This document shows, piece by piece, positions 15,939 to 22,939 of a DNA stretch of 43,340 bases; position 1 is the stretch's first letter; the number at the start of each line of letters is the position of its first letter. Source of the stretch: CAZEJS01 sp964512645. Lineage in GTDB: Bacteria; Actinomycetota; Geothermincolia; Fen-727; Anoxymicrobiaceae. The notes beneath the pieces were generated by a model. It was not told the origin of the DNA. It did not search any database and saw only the letters and a program-made list of their open reading frames with translations. The position numbers were made by a program, and so were the translations under genes. The stretch spans positions 1-43,340 of the forward strand of contig CAZEJS010000025.1 in the NCBI GenBank assembly GCA_964512645.1, read 5' to 3'.

Positions 15939-17467
15939 TGAAGACAAGGATCCCCAGGCGCCGGTGGGAGAGCAGTTGTGTCGAGGGCTGGGACTCCCGG
16001 TCCACCGACGAGATACGCGCCATGCAGGACAGGGCGCTGGGCGAATTCCTGGTCGGGCAGGTGTACCCTTTCCACCCGCACTACAGGAGGGTTTTCGACG
16101 AGGAGGGCATCGACCCGCGCGACATCAGGACGGTGGACGACCTCCAGAAGCTCCCTTTCACTTACAAGGAGGACATCGCCCCCGGGCCTGAAGACCCCGA
16201 CAACCCGCGCAGGTTCGTGCTGGAACCGGGTTTCGACCGGGTCAAACTCCACAAGTCGAAGGGGTGGGTGCCCCAGGTCGCCAACATGGAGGCGGCGGGC
16301 GGAGGTTACGCCGACGAACAGGAGTTCCGCGACGAGTACCAGCCGGTGATACCGATGTTCACCACGGGGAGGACGGCCGAGCCGACCCCGTTCTTCTTCA
16401 CCAACCATGACCTGGCCAGGATGCGCGAGGCGGGCAGGCGGCTCGCCTCGGTGGTCTCCACGCGCGCGTCGGAGGATTACGACAGGCGGGCGGTGGCCAT
16501 CAACTACTTTCCGGGGTCCGCCCACCTGGCCTACTGGGTGGTGCTGACCGGCGCCGCCGGGGCGGCTATAACCACCGTGAACACCGGCGGGGGGTCGGCG
16601 ATGGGCAACGAGCGCATCCTGAACATCATCGAGCGGGTGAAGCCCACGCTGGTCATGGGGCTGCCCGGCTACACCTACGACCTCATAAGGATGGCCGCGG
16701 CGGAGGGCAGGGACCTCTCGAACATCGAGATCGTGGCGATGGGCGGGGACAGGGTGACCGGGGGCTCCCGGGAGAAGATCGCGGCGCTCCTCGAGGACAC
16801 CGGGGCCGTGGACCCCATCGTCACCGGAGCGTTCGGCGCGACGGAGATGAAATACGCCTGGGGCGACTGCGGGGCGGAAGAGAGCTGTGGTTACCACACC
16901 AACCCCGACATGGAGATAATCGAGATCATCGAGCCCGAAACGGGCCGGGTGCTGGGCGAGGGCGAGACCGGCGAGCTGGTGGTGACCAACCTGGACGCCC
17001 GAGGCTCGGTAGTGCTCCGCTACAGGACGGGGGACATCGTGGTCGGAGGTTTCCAGCGGGGCCCCTGCCCCTGCTGCGGCAGGACCATGCCCCGGGTGAG
17101 CGCCGATATCAACAGGAGATCCGTGGTCGTCAAGGAGTTCGCCCTCACCAAGGTCAAGGGCAACCTCATTAACCTGAACACCCTCACCGCTCTCCTAAAC
17201 GAGAACGTCGACGTCCTGGAGTGGCAGGTGGAGATACGCAAGAGGAACGACGACCCCGAGGACATAGACGAGGTCGTGGTTTACGTGTGCCCCACCTCGG
17301 TAGGAGAGGTGGCGGGCCTTTGCGAGAGGATAGCCGAAAGCGTCCGCACCAGCCTGGAGTTCACCCCCGACAGGGTGGCGCTGGTGTCGTACGAAGAGCT
17401 GGCCGAGCGCTTCAGCAGGGCGGGAGGCCCCAAGCGACAGCAGATCCTGGATCTTCGCGGCGGCTAA
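15938..17467 (+). CDS. PaaK-like acyl-CoA ligase / AMP-forming enzyme
   Basis: A 509-residue member of the phenylacetate-CoA ligase branch of adenylate-forming enzymes, expected to activate a carboxylic acid with ATP and CoA. Recognisable blocks are the substrate loop FTTGRTAEPTPFFFT (family form TSGTTGxPT, here altered), FGATEMKYAWG, GELVVTNLD and LRYRTGDIV. A Cys cluster (CPCCG) follows, as in PaaK relatives that bind zinc. The C-terminal domain has ALTKVKGNLINLNTL where PaaK has a RGVNVFP block, so the lid may differ. The natural acid cannot be read from the sequence. It ends the plus-strand operon and overlaps the opposing hydratase gene by four bases at the stop codons. Confidence 0.82.
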   Translation: MKTRIPRRRWESSCVEGWDSRSTDEIRAMQDRALGEFLVGQVYPFHPHYRRVFDEEGIDPRDIRTVDDLQKLPFTYKEDIAPGPEDPDNPRRFVLEPGFDRVKLHKSKGWVPQVANMEAAGGGYADEQEFRDEYQPVIPMFTTGRTAEPTPFFFTNHDLARMREAGRRLASVVSTRASEDYDRRAVAINYFPGSAHLAYWVVLTGAAGAAITTVNTGGGSAMGNERILNIIERVKPTLVMGLPGYTYDLIRMAAAEGRDLSNIEIVAMGGDRVTGGSREKIAALLEDTGAVDPIVTGAFGATEMKYAWGDCGAEESCGYHTNPDMEIIEIIEPETGRVLGEGETGELVVTNLDARGSVVLRYRTGDIVVGGFQRGPCPCCGRTMPRVSADINRRSVVVKEFALTKVKGNLINLNTLTALLNENVDVLEWQVEIRKRNDDPEDIDEVVVYVCPTSVGEVAGLCERIAESVRTSLEFTPDRVALVSYEELAERFSRAGGPKRQQILDLRGG

Positions 17468-17886
17468 TCGAGTTCTACTACGGCTTCGCCCTTGGAGAGA
17501 ACGACGGTGCCGTCCTGGAGGTTCGCCCCGACTTCGAGCGTCACCAGGTTTTTCCCGTCCTCGACAGTCTTGCCGGTGACCTTGCCCCAGAACCTGACGG
17601 TGTCGCCCGGCCTCGCGGGGCTGGCGAACCTGACCCTGAACCTCTTGAGGGCCCCGGGGTCCCCCGCCCAGTCGGTGAGGCATCGGCCGAGCCTGGCCAT
17701 GCTGGAGAGGCCGTGGGCGATCGTCCCGCCGAGGCCTACCTTCTCGCCGAACTCCTTGTCCACGTGGATGGGGTTGAAGTCCCCGCTGGCGCCCGCGTAC
17801 ATCCACAACATCATCTGGTCAAGGGTGACCTCCAGGGGAGGGATCTCGTAACCGACCTCGATGCCGTCGAATTTCACATCCGTCAT
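17464..17886 (-). CDS. MaoC-type (R)-specific hydratase/dehydratase, HadB-like
   Basis: A 140-residue hot-dog-fold protein with the complete MaoC catalytic signature YAGASGDFNPIHVD (Asp and His of the hydratase dyad) followed by GGTIAHGL. Such enzymes hydrate trans-2-enoyl-CoA or dehydrate (R)-3-hydroxyacyl thioesters. It is encoded one base after the companion gene, which carries the related N-terminal-type hot-dog domain. Together they resemble heterodimers such as HadAB or ChsH1/ChsH2. The stop codon overlaps the stop of the convergent ligase gene. Its facing position next to ligase, thiolase-like and DUF35 genes suggests a shared CoA-thioester pathway. Confidence 0.88.
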   Translation of the reverse strand: MTDVKFDGIEVGYEIPPLEVTLDQMMLWMYAGASGDFNPIHVDKEFGEKVGLGGTIAHGLSSMARLGRCLTDWAGDPGALKRFRVRFASPARPGDTVRFWGKVTGKTVEDGKNLVTLEVGANLQDGTVVLSKGEAVVELD

Positions 17887-17887
17887 A

Positions 17888-18328
17888 TCAGTTGCCCCCC
17901 CTTATCACGAAGGTGGCGCGCCCGACGGTCACCAGGTCTCCGTCCTGGTTCTTCGAGCGGGCCTCGAAAGTTATCACGTCGTTGTTGCCCTTCGCGGCGA
18001 TGTCCACGATGCGGCCGGTGGTGGTGATGACGTCACCGGGCTTCACCGGCTGGAGGAACTCGAAATCCTGCTCGCCGTGCACCAGCATCGCGAAGTTCAG
18101 CTTGAGCTCGGGGTCGAAGAACATCTGCGCGCATCCCATGAGGTTGTACACCGCGGCGAAGTTGGGCGGCGCGACGTTGTCGCCGTACGCGCTCTTCGCG
18201 CCCGCCTCGCGGTCGTGGTACAGAGGGTTGGCATCGCCCACCGCGCTGGCGTACTCCTTCATCTTCTCTCTGCCGATCTCGTACACCGTCACCGGGTACT
18301 CCTTGCCGACAAACTTCTGATCAATCAC
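17888..18328 (-). CDS. MaoC-dehydratase N-terminal-type hot-dog protein, HadA-like
   Basis: A 146-residue hot-dog protein of the FAS1-like dehydratase N-terminal type (MaoC_dehydrat_N). The opening IDQKFVGKEYP and the block YASAVGDANPLYHDREA followed by YGDNVAPPNFA are characteristic, as is the later VHGEQDFEFLQPVKPGD. In HadAB and ChsH1/ChsH2 such subunits pair with a catalytic MaoC subunit, here encoded immediately downstream. The start is a GTG at 18328 with AAGGGAG eight bases upstream; a second in-frame GTG at 18337 is also possible. It is the first gene of a two-gene minus-strand operon divergent from hisG. Confidence 0.83.
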   Translation of the reverse strand: MIDQKFVGKEYPVTVYEIGREKMKEYASAVGDANPLYHDREAGAKSAYGDNVAPPNFAAVYNLMGCAQMFFDPELKLNFAMLVHGEQDFEFLQPVKPGDVITTTGRIVDIAAKGNNDVITFEARSKNQDGDLVTVGRATFVIRGGN

Positions 18329-18390
18329 CGGTTTCACTCCCTTCCCTTCGCCCGGCCGCTCCTGTCCGGGACAAGCCCGGAGGCAGTTAA

Positions 18391-18396
18391 TCATAT
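18391..18396 (-). promoter_or_regulatory. -10 box (TATGAT) for the hydratase pair
   Basis: TATGAT on the minus strand about 62 bases before the GTG at 18328. A TTGATT lies 19 bases further upstream, which is longer than optimal, so assignment of the -35 is weak. Confidence 0.35.
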
Positions 18397-18458
18397 CCGA
18401 ACCACGGGGGGGATAATCAAGGAGGCCCCCGCCGACTGCGGCGCGCGGGTCCTTTGCT

Positions 18459-18464
18459 ATACTT
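18459..18464 (+). promoter_or_regulatory. -10 box (TATACT) for hisG
   Basis: TATACT lies 36 bases before the TTG start of hisG. No good -35 element was seen 16-18 bases upstream. Confidence 0.4.
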
Positions 18465-18500
18465 AGCTTCTGAGAATCCCGGGCGGATCGGAGGTGTGTC

Positions 18501-19376
18501 TTGATCAAGCTGGTCATCCCCAAGGGGAGCCTGGAAGAACAGACGCTCGCGCTGCTGAGGGACGCCGACCTGCCCGTCAGGAGGTCGGGGGACCGCGAGT
18601 ACAACGCGCGCATCGATGACGATCGGATATCGCAGGTGGCGATCCTCCGGCCGCAGGAGATAGGCAAGTACGTCGAGGAAGGGCTTTTCGACCTCGGCAT
18701 CACCGGGCTGGACTGGCTCGAGGAGACCGACTCCGATGTCGAGATACTCGCCGACTTTCCTTACGCCAAGACGGGCTCGGGAGGCAACCTCAGGATAGTC
18801 CTGGCCGTGCTGCGCGACTCCGGCGTGACCAGGCCCGAGGACCTGCCGCCGGGCACCAGGGTGGCCACGGAGTACCCCAACCTGGCGAGGGGTTATTTCG
18901 AGGAACTGGGCATCGACGCCAAGGTGATACCCTCCGCCGGCGCGACCGAAGCCAAGGTCCCCAACATCGTCGACGCCATAGTGGAGATAACCGAAACCGG
19001 CAGCACTCTCAAGGCCCACGGTCTCGCCATAATCGACGATATCCTCTCGACCTCGACCAAGCTGGTGGCGAACCGCGACAGCTACGCGGACGCTGATAAG
19101 CGGCGGATAATCGACGAGATCACCACGCTGCTCCTGTCGGCGCTCGCGGCGCGCGGCAAAGTGCTGTTGAAGATGAACGTGGCCAGGGCGAACGAGTCGG
19201 CGGTCATTGACATGCTCCCTTCGCTCGATTCCCCGACCGTCAGCCACCTGGCGAACGGCGACTGCGCCGTCGAGACCGTTGTCGAGAAGAGCACCCTCGC
19301 CGAGCTTATTCCACGCCTGAAGGCCGGTGGGGCGACGGGCATTCTCGAGATCCCGCTTGGCAAGGTGGTCCCGTAA
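18501..19376 (+). CDS. hisG: ATP phosphoribosyltransferase, long form
   Basis: Catalyses the first step of histidine synthesis, joining ATP and PRPP. The 291-residue length and the C-terminal domain (about residues 210-290, KVLLKMNVARANESAVIDMLPSL... ending GATGILEIPLGKVVP) mark the long HisG form with its own ACT-like regulatory domain, which needs no HisZ. The catalytic part shows IPKGSLEEQTL, DLGITGLDWLEE, VATEYPNLARGYFEE and the PRPP-binding block AIVEITETGSTL. The start is TTG 18501, preceded by CGGAGGTG. No other his gene lies in the window. Feedback inhibition by histidine is expected from the family. Confidence 0.93.
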   Translation: MIKLVIPKGSLEEQTLALLRDADLPVRRSGDREYNARIDDDRISQVAILRPQEIGKYVEEGLFDLGITGLDWLEETDSDVEILADFPYAKTGSGGNLRIVLAVLRDSGVTRPEDLPPGTRVATEYPNLARGYFEELGIDAKVIPSAGATEAKVPNIVDAIVEITETGSTLKAHGLAIIDDILSTSTKLVANRDSYADADKRRIIDEITTLLLSALAARGKVLLKMNVARANESAVIDMLPSLDSPTVSHLANGDCAVETVVEKSTLAELIPRLKAGGATGILEIPLGKVVP

Positions 19377-19418
19377 CGGGCGCGGCGGTCACGGTTTCCG
19401 AGATCCTGTGAGGGCGTA

Positions 19419-21974
19419 TTGAAAAAGCAGCTTTCGGCCGACGACCTCAGCATGATCCTCCAGTGGGTCGTGGTGGTCGCGTTGACGCCGTTCGTGCTTC
19501 TCCCCCTTTTCCCCAGGCAGGACGTGTCCTTCACGATGCGGCTGCTGGTGATCATCGGCGCCTGGACCGTATCGGGAACCCTGACCCTAATCTACCTGCG
19601 GGCCCGCGCCGTGTCGGTCCAGGCGGCCAGCGTGGCGGTGAACGTCGTCGCGACGCTGGACGTGACGCTGGTCATCGGATCGATGTTCGTCTGGCCGGAG
19701 TTCATGCCGGTGCTGTTCTGGATCTTCCCGATACTGGTGATAGTCATGGCCAACCGCTTCGGCTCCAAGGAGGCCATCGGCGCCGCGGCTGTCTTCTCCG
19801 GGCTGTACGCGGTGACGATCGTCACCAGGCTCGGCTCGAGCGGTCAGCCCGCGCGAACCGTCATCGCCGACACGCTGGTGAACATAGTCCTGCTGATGAC
19901 CATCGCGCTCGCCACCGCGTTCATAAGCCAGAGGGAAAGGAGGCAGAGGCGAGACGCCAGGATCCTCTCGGACATCGCGGCTTCGATGGGGTCGACCCTG
20001 GAGGCCGACCAGCTAATGGACCTCGTCGTCGAGGGGATGAGCGAGGCGGCGGACCTGGGCCGCTGCAGCTCCTACATGGTCAGCTCAGACGGACGGTGGG
20101 CGCTCCCGCAGAGCACTACCGAGGCCGATCCCGGAGTCAGGGAGACGTTCTTCAGGAGAAGGATCGACCTGCAGGCGAGGAACGTGGCCAGCCGCGCCAT
20201 CGAGACCGGAGAGACGCTGATCGTCTCAGATCCTTCCTCGGAACCCCTGCTCGACGACGACTGGATGAAGGAGTTCGGCGTCACCGCCCTGGTGGTACTG
20301 CCCTTGATGGTCCGGGGCGAACCGAGGGGCGTGGTCTTCATCGAACGCCGTGGAGGCATCAAGCGGAGCCACTTCCTCGACCGGGAGGTGGAGATCTGCG
20401 GCACCATCCTGGCCCAGGCGTCGGCCGGGCTGGAGAACGCGATGCGGTACGAGGAGGAGCAGAGGAAGCGCAGCGAGGCGGACGCCCGATACCGGGCGGG
20501 CAGGGAACTTTCCTCCACCCTGGAGATGGACCGGGTGCTCGAGAACGCGTGCAAGCTCGCGCTGAGGTCCGCGGGGGCGACCGGGGCGGTGGCTTTTCTG
20601 CTGGACGAGGAGAGAGGGCGCCTCGTCCCGGCCGTCTCCGTGGACGGGGGCGGCGCCCGCAGGTCCGATTTTCCCGGGGGCGCCGCCATCGACCACGGCG
20701 CTTTCGAGGACATGTATGCGCTGGCGGACAGGCCGCCGGTCCTGCACCTCACAAGCCCGTCGGAGAACGCGGCCCTCCCCCCGTTCCTGAGGACCGCGGG
20801 TGACCTGCGAATAGCGCCGTTCTTCACTCACGGCAAGCTCGCCGGGCTCCTCTGTGTCACGTGCACCGAGCCGAGGAAGCTCGACGAGTCGGAGCGGTCG
20901 CAGTTGGCGGCGATCGCCGGCGAGACCGCCCTGGCGGTGATGAACGCCAACCTCTACCAGCGAATCAAGTCCGACGCGGCCCAGATGGCGAGCCTCGTCC
21001 AGCTGGCGAACGCCATCGGGTCCACCGCCGACCTGGGGATGATCATGGCGCTGGCCCTGGAGACCGTGCGCCACCTCTTCGACTGCACCTCAGGCCTCAT
21101 TTACAGGTTGGACGAAGAGAGCGGCACCCTCAGATACGTGGAGTCGTTCGGATACCCGGACGAGGTCCGCAGGAAGCTGTCATCACCGCCTTTCCCGAGC
21201 GCCCGCGAGTGCTGGACCGCGAAAGAGGGCCGCTTGATAGGCGTCGACGACCTCTCCGAGGCCGGCGTCGCCTGCGGCATGCTCGAGAGCATCGGCCGGG
21301 GTTCGGCCATGTGCGTGGGCATGCAGGCCGAGGGCAGGACCCTGGGGGTGCTACACATATGGAGCGAGCGCCCCGGCGCCTTCGGGGAGCAGGACCAGCA
21401 GCTGGCGATGGCGATCGCCGACCAGGTGGGCCTTGCGATTCAGCGCGCCCTGCTTTTCGAGGAGATAAGCAGGCTCGCCACCACCGACCCGTTGACGGGC
21501 GTCTTCAACGTGAGGCGCCTGGGGGCGGTCATCCAGGAGGAGGTCAGCAGGGCGAAGAGGTACGACCGGTCGGTCTCCTTTCTCATGGTCGACGTCGACA
21601 ACCTCAAGTCGTACAACGACACCCTCGGCCACCAGCAGGGGGACGTCGCGCTCTCCCAGATCGCCTCCCTGATCGACAGCTCGACCCGGGACGTGGACAA
21701 GGTGTTCCGCTACGGCGGGGACGAGTTCGGAGTCGTTCTCCCGGAGACCGAGGCCGCCGAGGCGGCCGTCGTCGGAGAGAAGATACGGCGGACGATCTGG
21801 GAATTCCACTTCGCCGGAGAGGAAAAGGTGCCCGGCGGAAAACTCACGGTCAGCATCGGTGTGGCCGCGTTCCCCGAGGACGCCGCGGACGAATCACGGC
21901 TGATAGGCCGGGCGGACGAGGCCCTTTACGCCGCGAAGCAGGGCGGACGCGACGCGGTCGTGAAGTCCGGATAG
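19419..21974 (+). CDS. Membrane diguanylate cyclase with three GAF-like domains
   Basis: An 851-residue signalling protein. About five membrane helices occupy residues 10-170. Three GAF-like regions follow (about 185-345, 365-510 and 525-685), then a GGDEF domain from about 695. The active site YGGDEF (766-770) is intact, and an RxxD inhibitory site (R757-D760, RDVD) lies exactly five residues before it. It should therefore make cyclic di-GMP from two GTP and be product-inhibited. DPLTGVFNVRRL begins the cyclase domain in the usual form. The start is TTG 19419 with GAGGG upstream, 42 bases after hisG, so readthrough from hisG is likely. The three GAF-like regions suggest small-ligand input. 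Confidence 0.92.
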   Translation: MKKQLSADDLSMILQWVVVVALTPFVLLPLFPRQDVSFTMRLLVIIGAWTVSGTLTLIYLRARAVSVQAASVAVNVVATLDVTLVIGSMFVWPEFMPVLFWIFPILVIVMANRFGSKEAIGAAAVFSGLYAVTIVTRLGSSGQPARTVIADTLVNIVLLMTIALATAFISQRERRQRRDARILSDIAASMGSTLEADQLMDLVVEGMSEAADLGRCSSYMVSSDGRWALPQSTTEADPGVRETFFRRRIDLQARNVASRAIETGETLIVSDPSSEPLLDDDWMKEFGVTALVVLPLMVRGEPRGVVFIERRGGIKRSHFLDREVEICGTILAQASAGLENAMRYEEEQRKRSEADARYRAGRELSSTLEMDRVLENACKLALRSAGATGAVAFLLDEERGRLVPAVSVDGGGARRSDFPGGAAIDHGAFEDMYALADRPPVLHLTSPSENAALPPFLRTAGDLRIAPFFTHGKLAGLLCVTCTEPRKLDESERSQLAAIAGETALAVMNANLYQRIKSDAAQMASLVQLANAIGSTADLGMIMALALETVRHLFDCTSGLIYRLDEESGTLRYVESFGYPDEVRRKLSSPPFPSARECWTAKEGRLIGVDDLSEAGVACGMLESIGRGSAMCVGMQAEGRTLGVLHIWSERPGAFGEQDQQLAMAIADQVGLAIQRALLFEEISRLATTDPLTGVFNVRRLGAVIQEEVSRAKRYDRSVSFLMVDVDNLKSYNDTLGHQQGDVALSQIASLIDSSTRDVDKVFRYGGDEFGVVLPETEAAEAAVVGEKIRRTIWEFHFAGEEKVPGGKLTVSIGVAAFPEDAADESRLIGRADEALYAAKQGGRDAVVKSG

Positions 21975-22057
21975 GCCTACCACCACCACCGTCTCTTCGC
22001 CGTGAATAGCCCCGCCGCGCCGGTCGTTTACCACTCTCGCGGCGCCCTCCCGCCGGC

Positions 22058-22076
22058 GGCCGGCGCGCGGCCGGCC
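22058..22076 (+). terminator. GC-rich hairpin after the diguanylate cyclase gene
   Basis: Perfect 7-bp stem (GGCCGGC / GCCGGCC) with a 5-nt loop, followed by CGTTCTCTTG. The T-tract is poor. It lies about 85 bases after the stop and just before the greA promoter. Confidence 0.35.
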
Positions 22077-22083
22077 CGTTCTC

Positions 22084-22112
22084 TTGCAAAGGGTCGGGGA
22101 ACTGCGTATAAT
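22084..22112 (+). promoter_or_regulatory. Strong promoter upstream of greA
   Basis: TTGCAA (22084-22089) and a perfect TATAAT (22107-22112) with exactly 17 bases between them. The expected transcription start is at or just before the ATG at 22121, which opens a 19-codon leader frame ahead of greA. Confidence 0.75.
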
Positions 22113-22120
22113 ACGGCCCA

Positions 22121-22180
22121 ATGTTCCGGCAAACCATGAAACCACGCTCTCGCCGGGGCGTTTGTTTCTTTATGGGGTGA
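22121..22180 (+). CDS. Possible 19-residue leader peptide upstream of greA
   Basis: The frame opens at ATG 22121, nine bases after the TATAAT ends, so the transcript could be leaderless. It encodes MFRQTMKPRSRRGVCFFMG. Its last codons and stop (ATGGGGTGA) contain the GGGGTGA that serves as ribosome-binding site of greA, whose ATG is five bases after the stop. Ribosomes reading the leader would cover and then leave the greA site, so coupling or attenuation is possible. Translation is not demonstrated, and the peptide has no recognised homologue. Confidence 0.35.
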   Translation: MFRQTMKPRSRRGVCFFMG

Positions 22181-22185
22181 ACGCG

Positions 22186-22680
22186 ATGGAGATTGTCGAT
22201 TCCGAATCCAGGGGAGAGGTGATCCTCACCGAGGACGGCCGGCGCAAGCTCAGCGAAGAGCTCGACAACCTCATCCAGGTGAAGCGCAGGGAAATCGCCG
22301 AGCGCCTCAAGAACGCCATCAGCTACGGCGACCTCATGGAGAACGCCGAGTACGACGACGCCAAGAACGAACAGGCGCGCGTCGAACACAGGATAGACCA
22401 GATCCAGACCATGCTCGCCAGGGCCAGGATCATAGACAGGCGGCACGTGAAGACCAAGGAGGTCGGCATAGGTTCGCTCGTCGAGATCAAGCAGGTGGGT
22501 TCTGGCAAGAAACAGGCGTACAGGATCGTCGGTCCGGCGGAGGCGAACCCGGAGAACCACACCATCTCGTTTCAGAGCCCGGTCGGCAAGGCCCTCCTCG
22601 GGTTGAAGGTCGGCGACGTTGCGGTGGTGTCGGCCCCGGCCGGCACAATCAAGTACAGGGTAATGAGCATCAAGCGCTAG
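22186..22680 (+). CDS. greA: Transcription elongation factor GreA
   Basis: Rescues backtracked RNA polymerase by stimulating cleavage of the RNA 3' end. The 164-residue length fits the family (E. coli 158). The N-terminal coiled coil carries the signature AISYGDLMENAEYDDAKNEQ, including the acidic tip residues that coordinate the catalytic metal. The C-terminal FKBP-like domain has VGIGSLVEIKQ, RIVGPAEANPENHTISFQSPVGKALLGLKVGD and the usual end. The start ATG 22186 is chosen because GGGGTGA lies about six bases before it. It has its own strong promoter and precedes lysS by about 260 bases. Confidence 0.95.
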   Translation: MEIVDSESRGEVILTEDGRRKLSEELDNLIQVKRREIAERLKNAISYGDLMENAEYDDAKNEQARVEHRIDQIQTMLARARIIDRRHVKTKEVGIGSLVEIKQVGSGKKQAYRIVGPAEANPENHTISFQSPVGKALLGLKVGDVAVVSAPAGTIKYRVMSIKR

Positions 22681-22726
22681 GGCAGGCCCCGGCGCGCACC
22701 AGGAACTCCCCCGAAAGGACTCTTCT

Positions 22727-22808
22727 CGCGCCCGCGCGTCCCCGGGCCGCCGGTAACCTCCGAAGAGGTCTCCGACGCCGTGAACCCGCGCCCGCGCGTT
22801 CCCGGGCC
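22727..22808 (+). repeat. Two near-identical 22-bp repeats, 60 bp apart
   Basis: CGCGCCCGCGCGTCCCCGGG..CC at 22727-22748 and its copy at 22787-22808 differ by one base (T for C) and are spaced exactly 60 bases start to start. They lie in the 259-bp gap between greA and lysS. The rest of that gap is very GC-rich and shows no gene. The role is unknown; palindromic CCCGGG cores could form hairpins. Confidence 0.55.
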
Positions 22809-22939
22809 CCCGCCACGGGGTGTCTGGAGGCGCCGCAGGGCCCGCGGGCCCATGAGATGCGCGCCGCGGCGTTTGTGTTATTCTTCTCCAGGCGCGCGCG
22901 GAGGCCGCGCGTGGATGCCGAAAAGCGAAGGGCCCGGTT

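Noticed and set aside
22727..22808. CRISPR-like repeat between greA and lysS
   Set aside because: Only two copies with a GC-rich spacer and no cas gene in the window.
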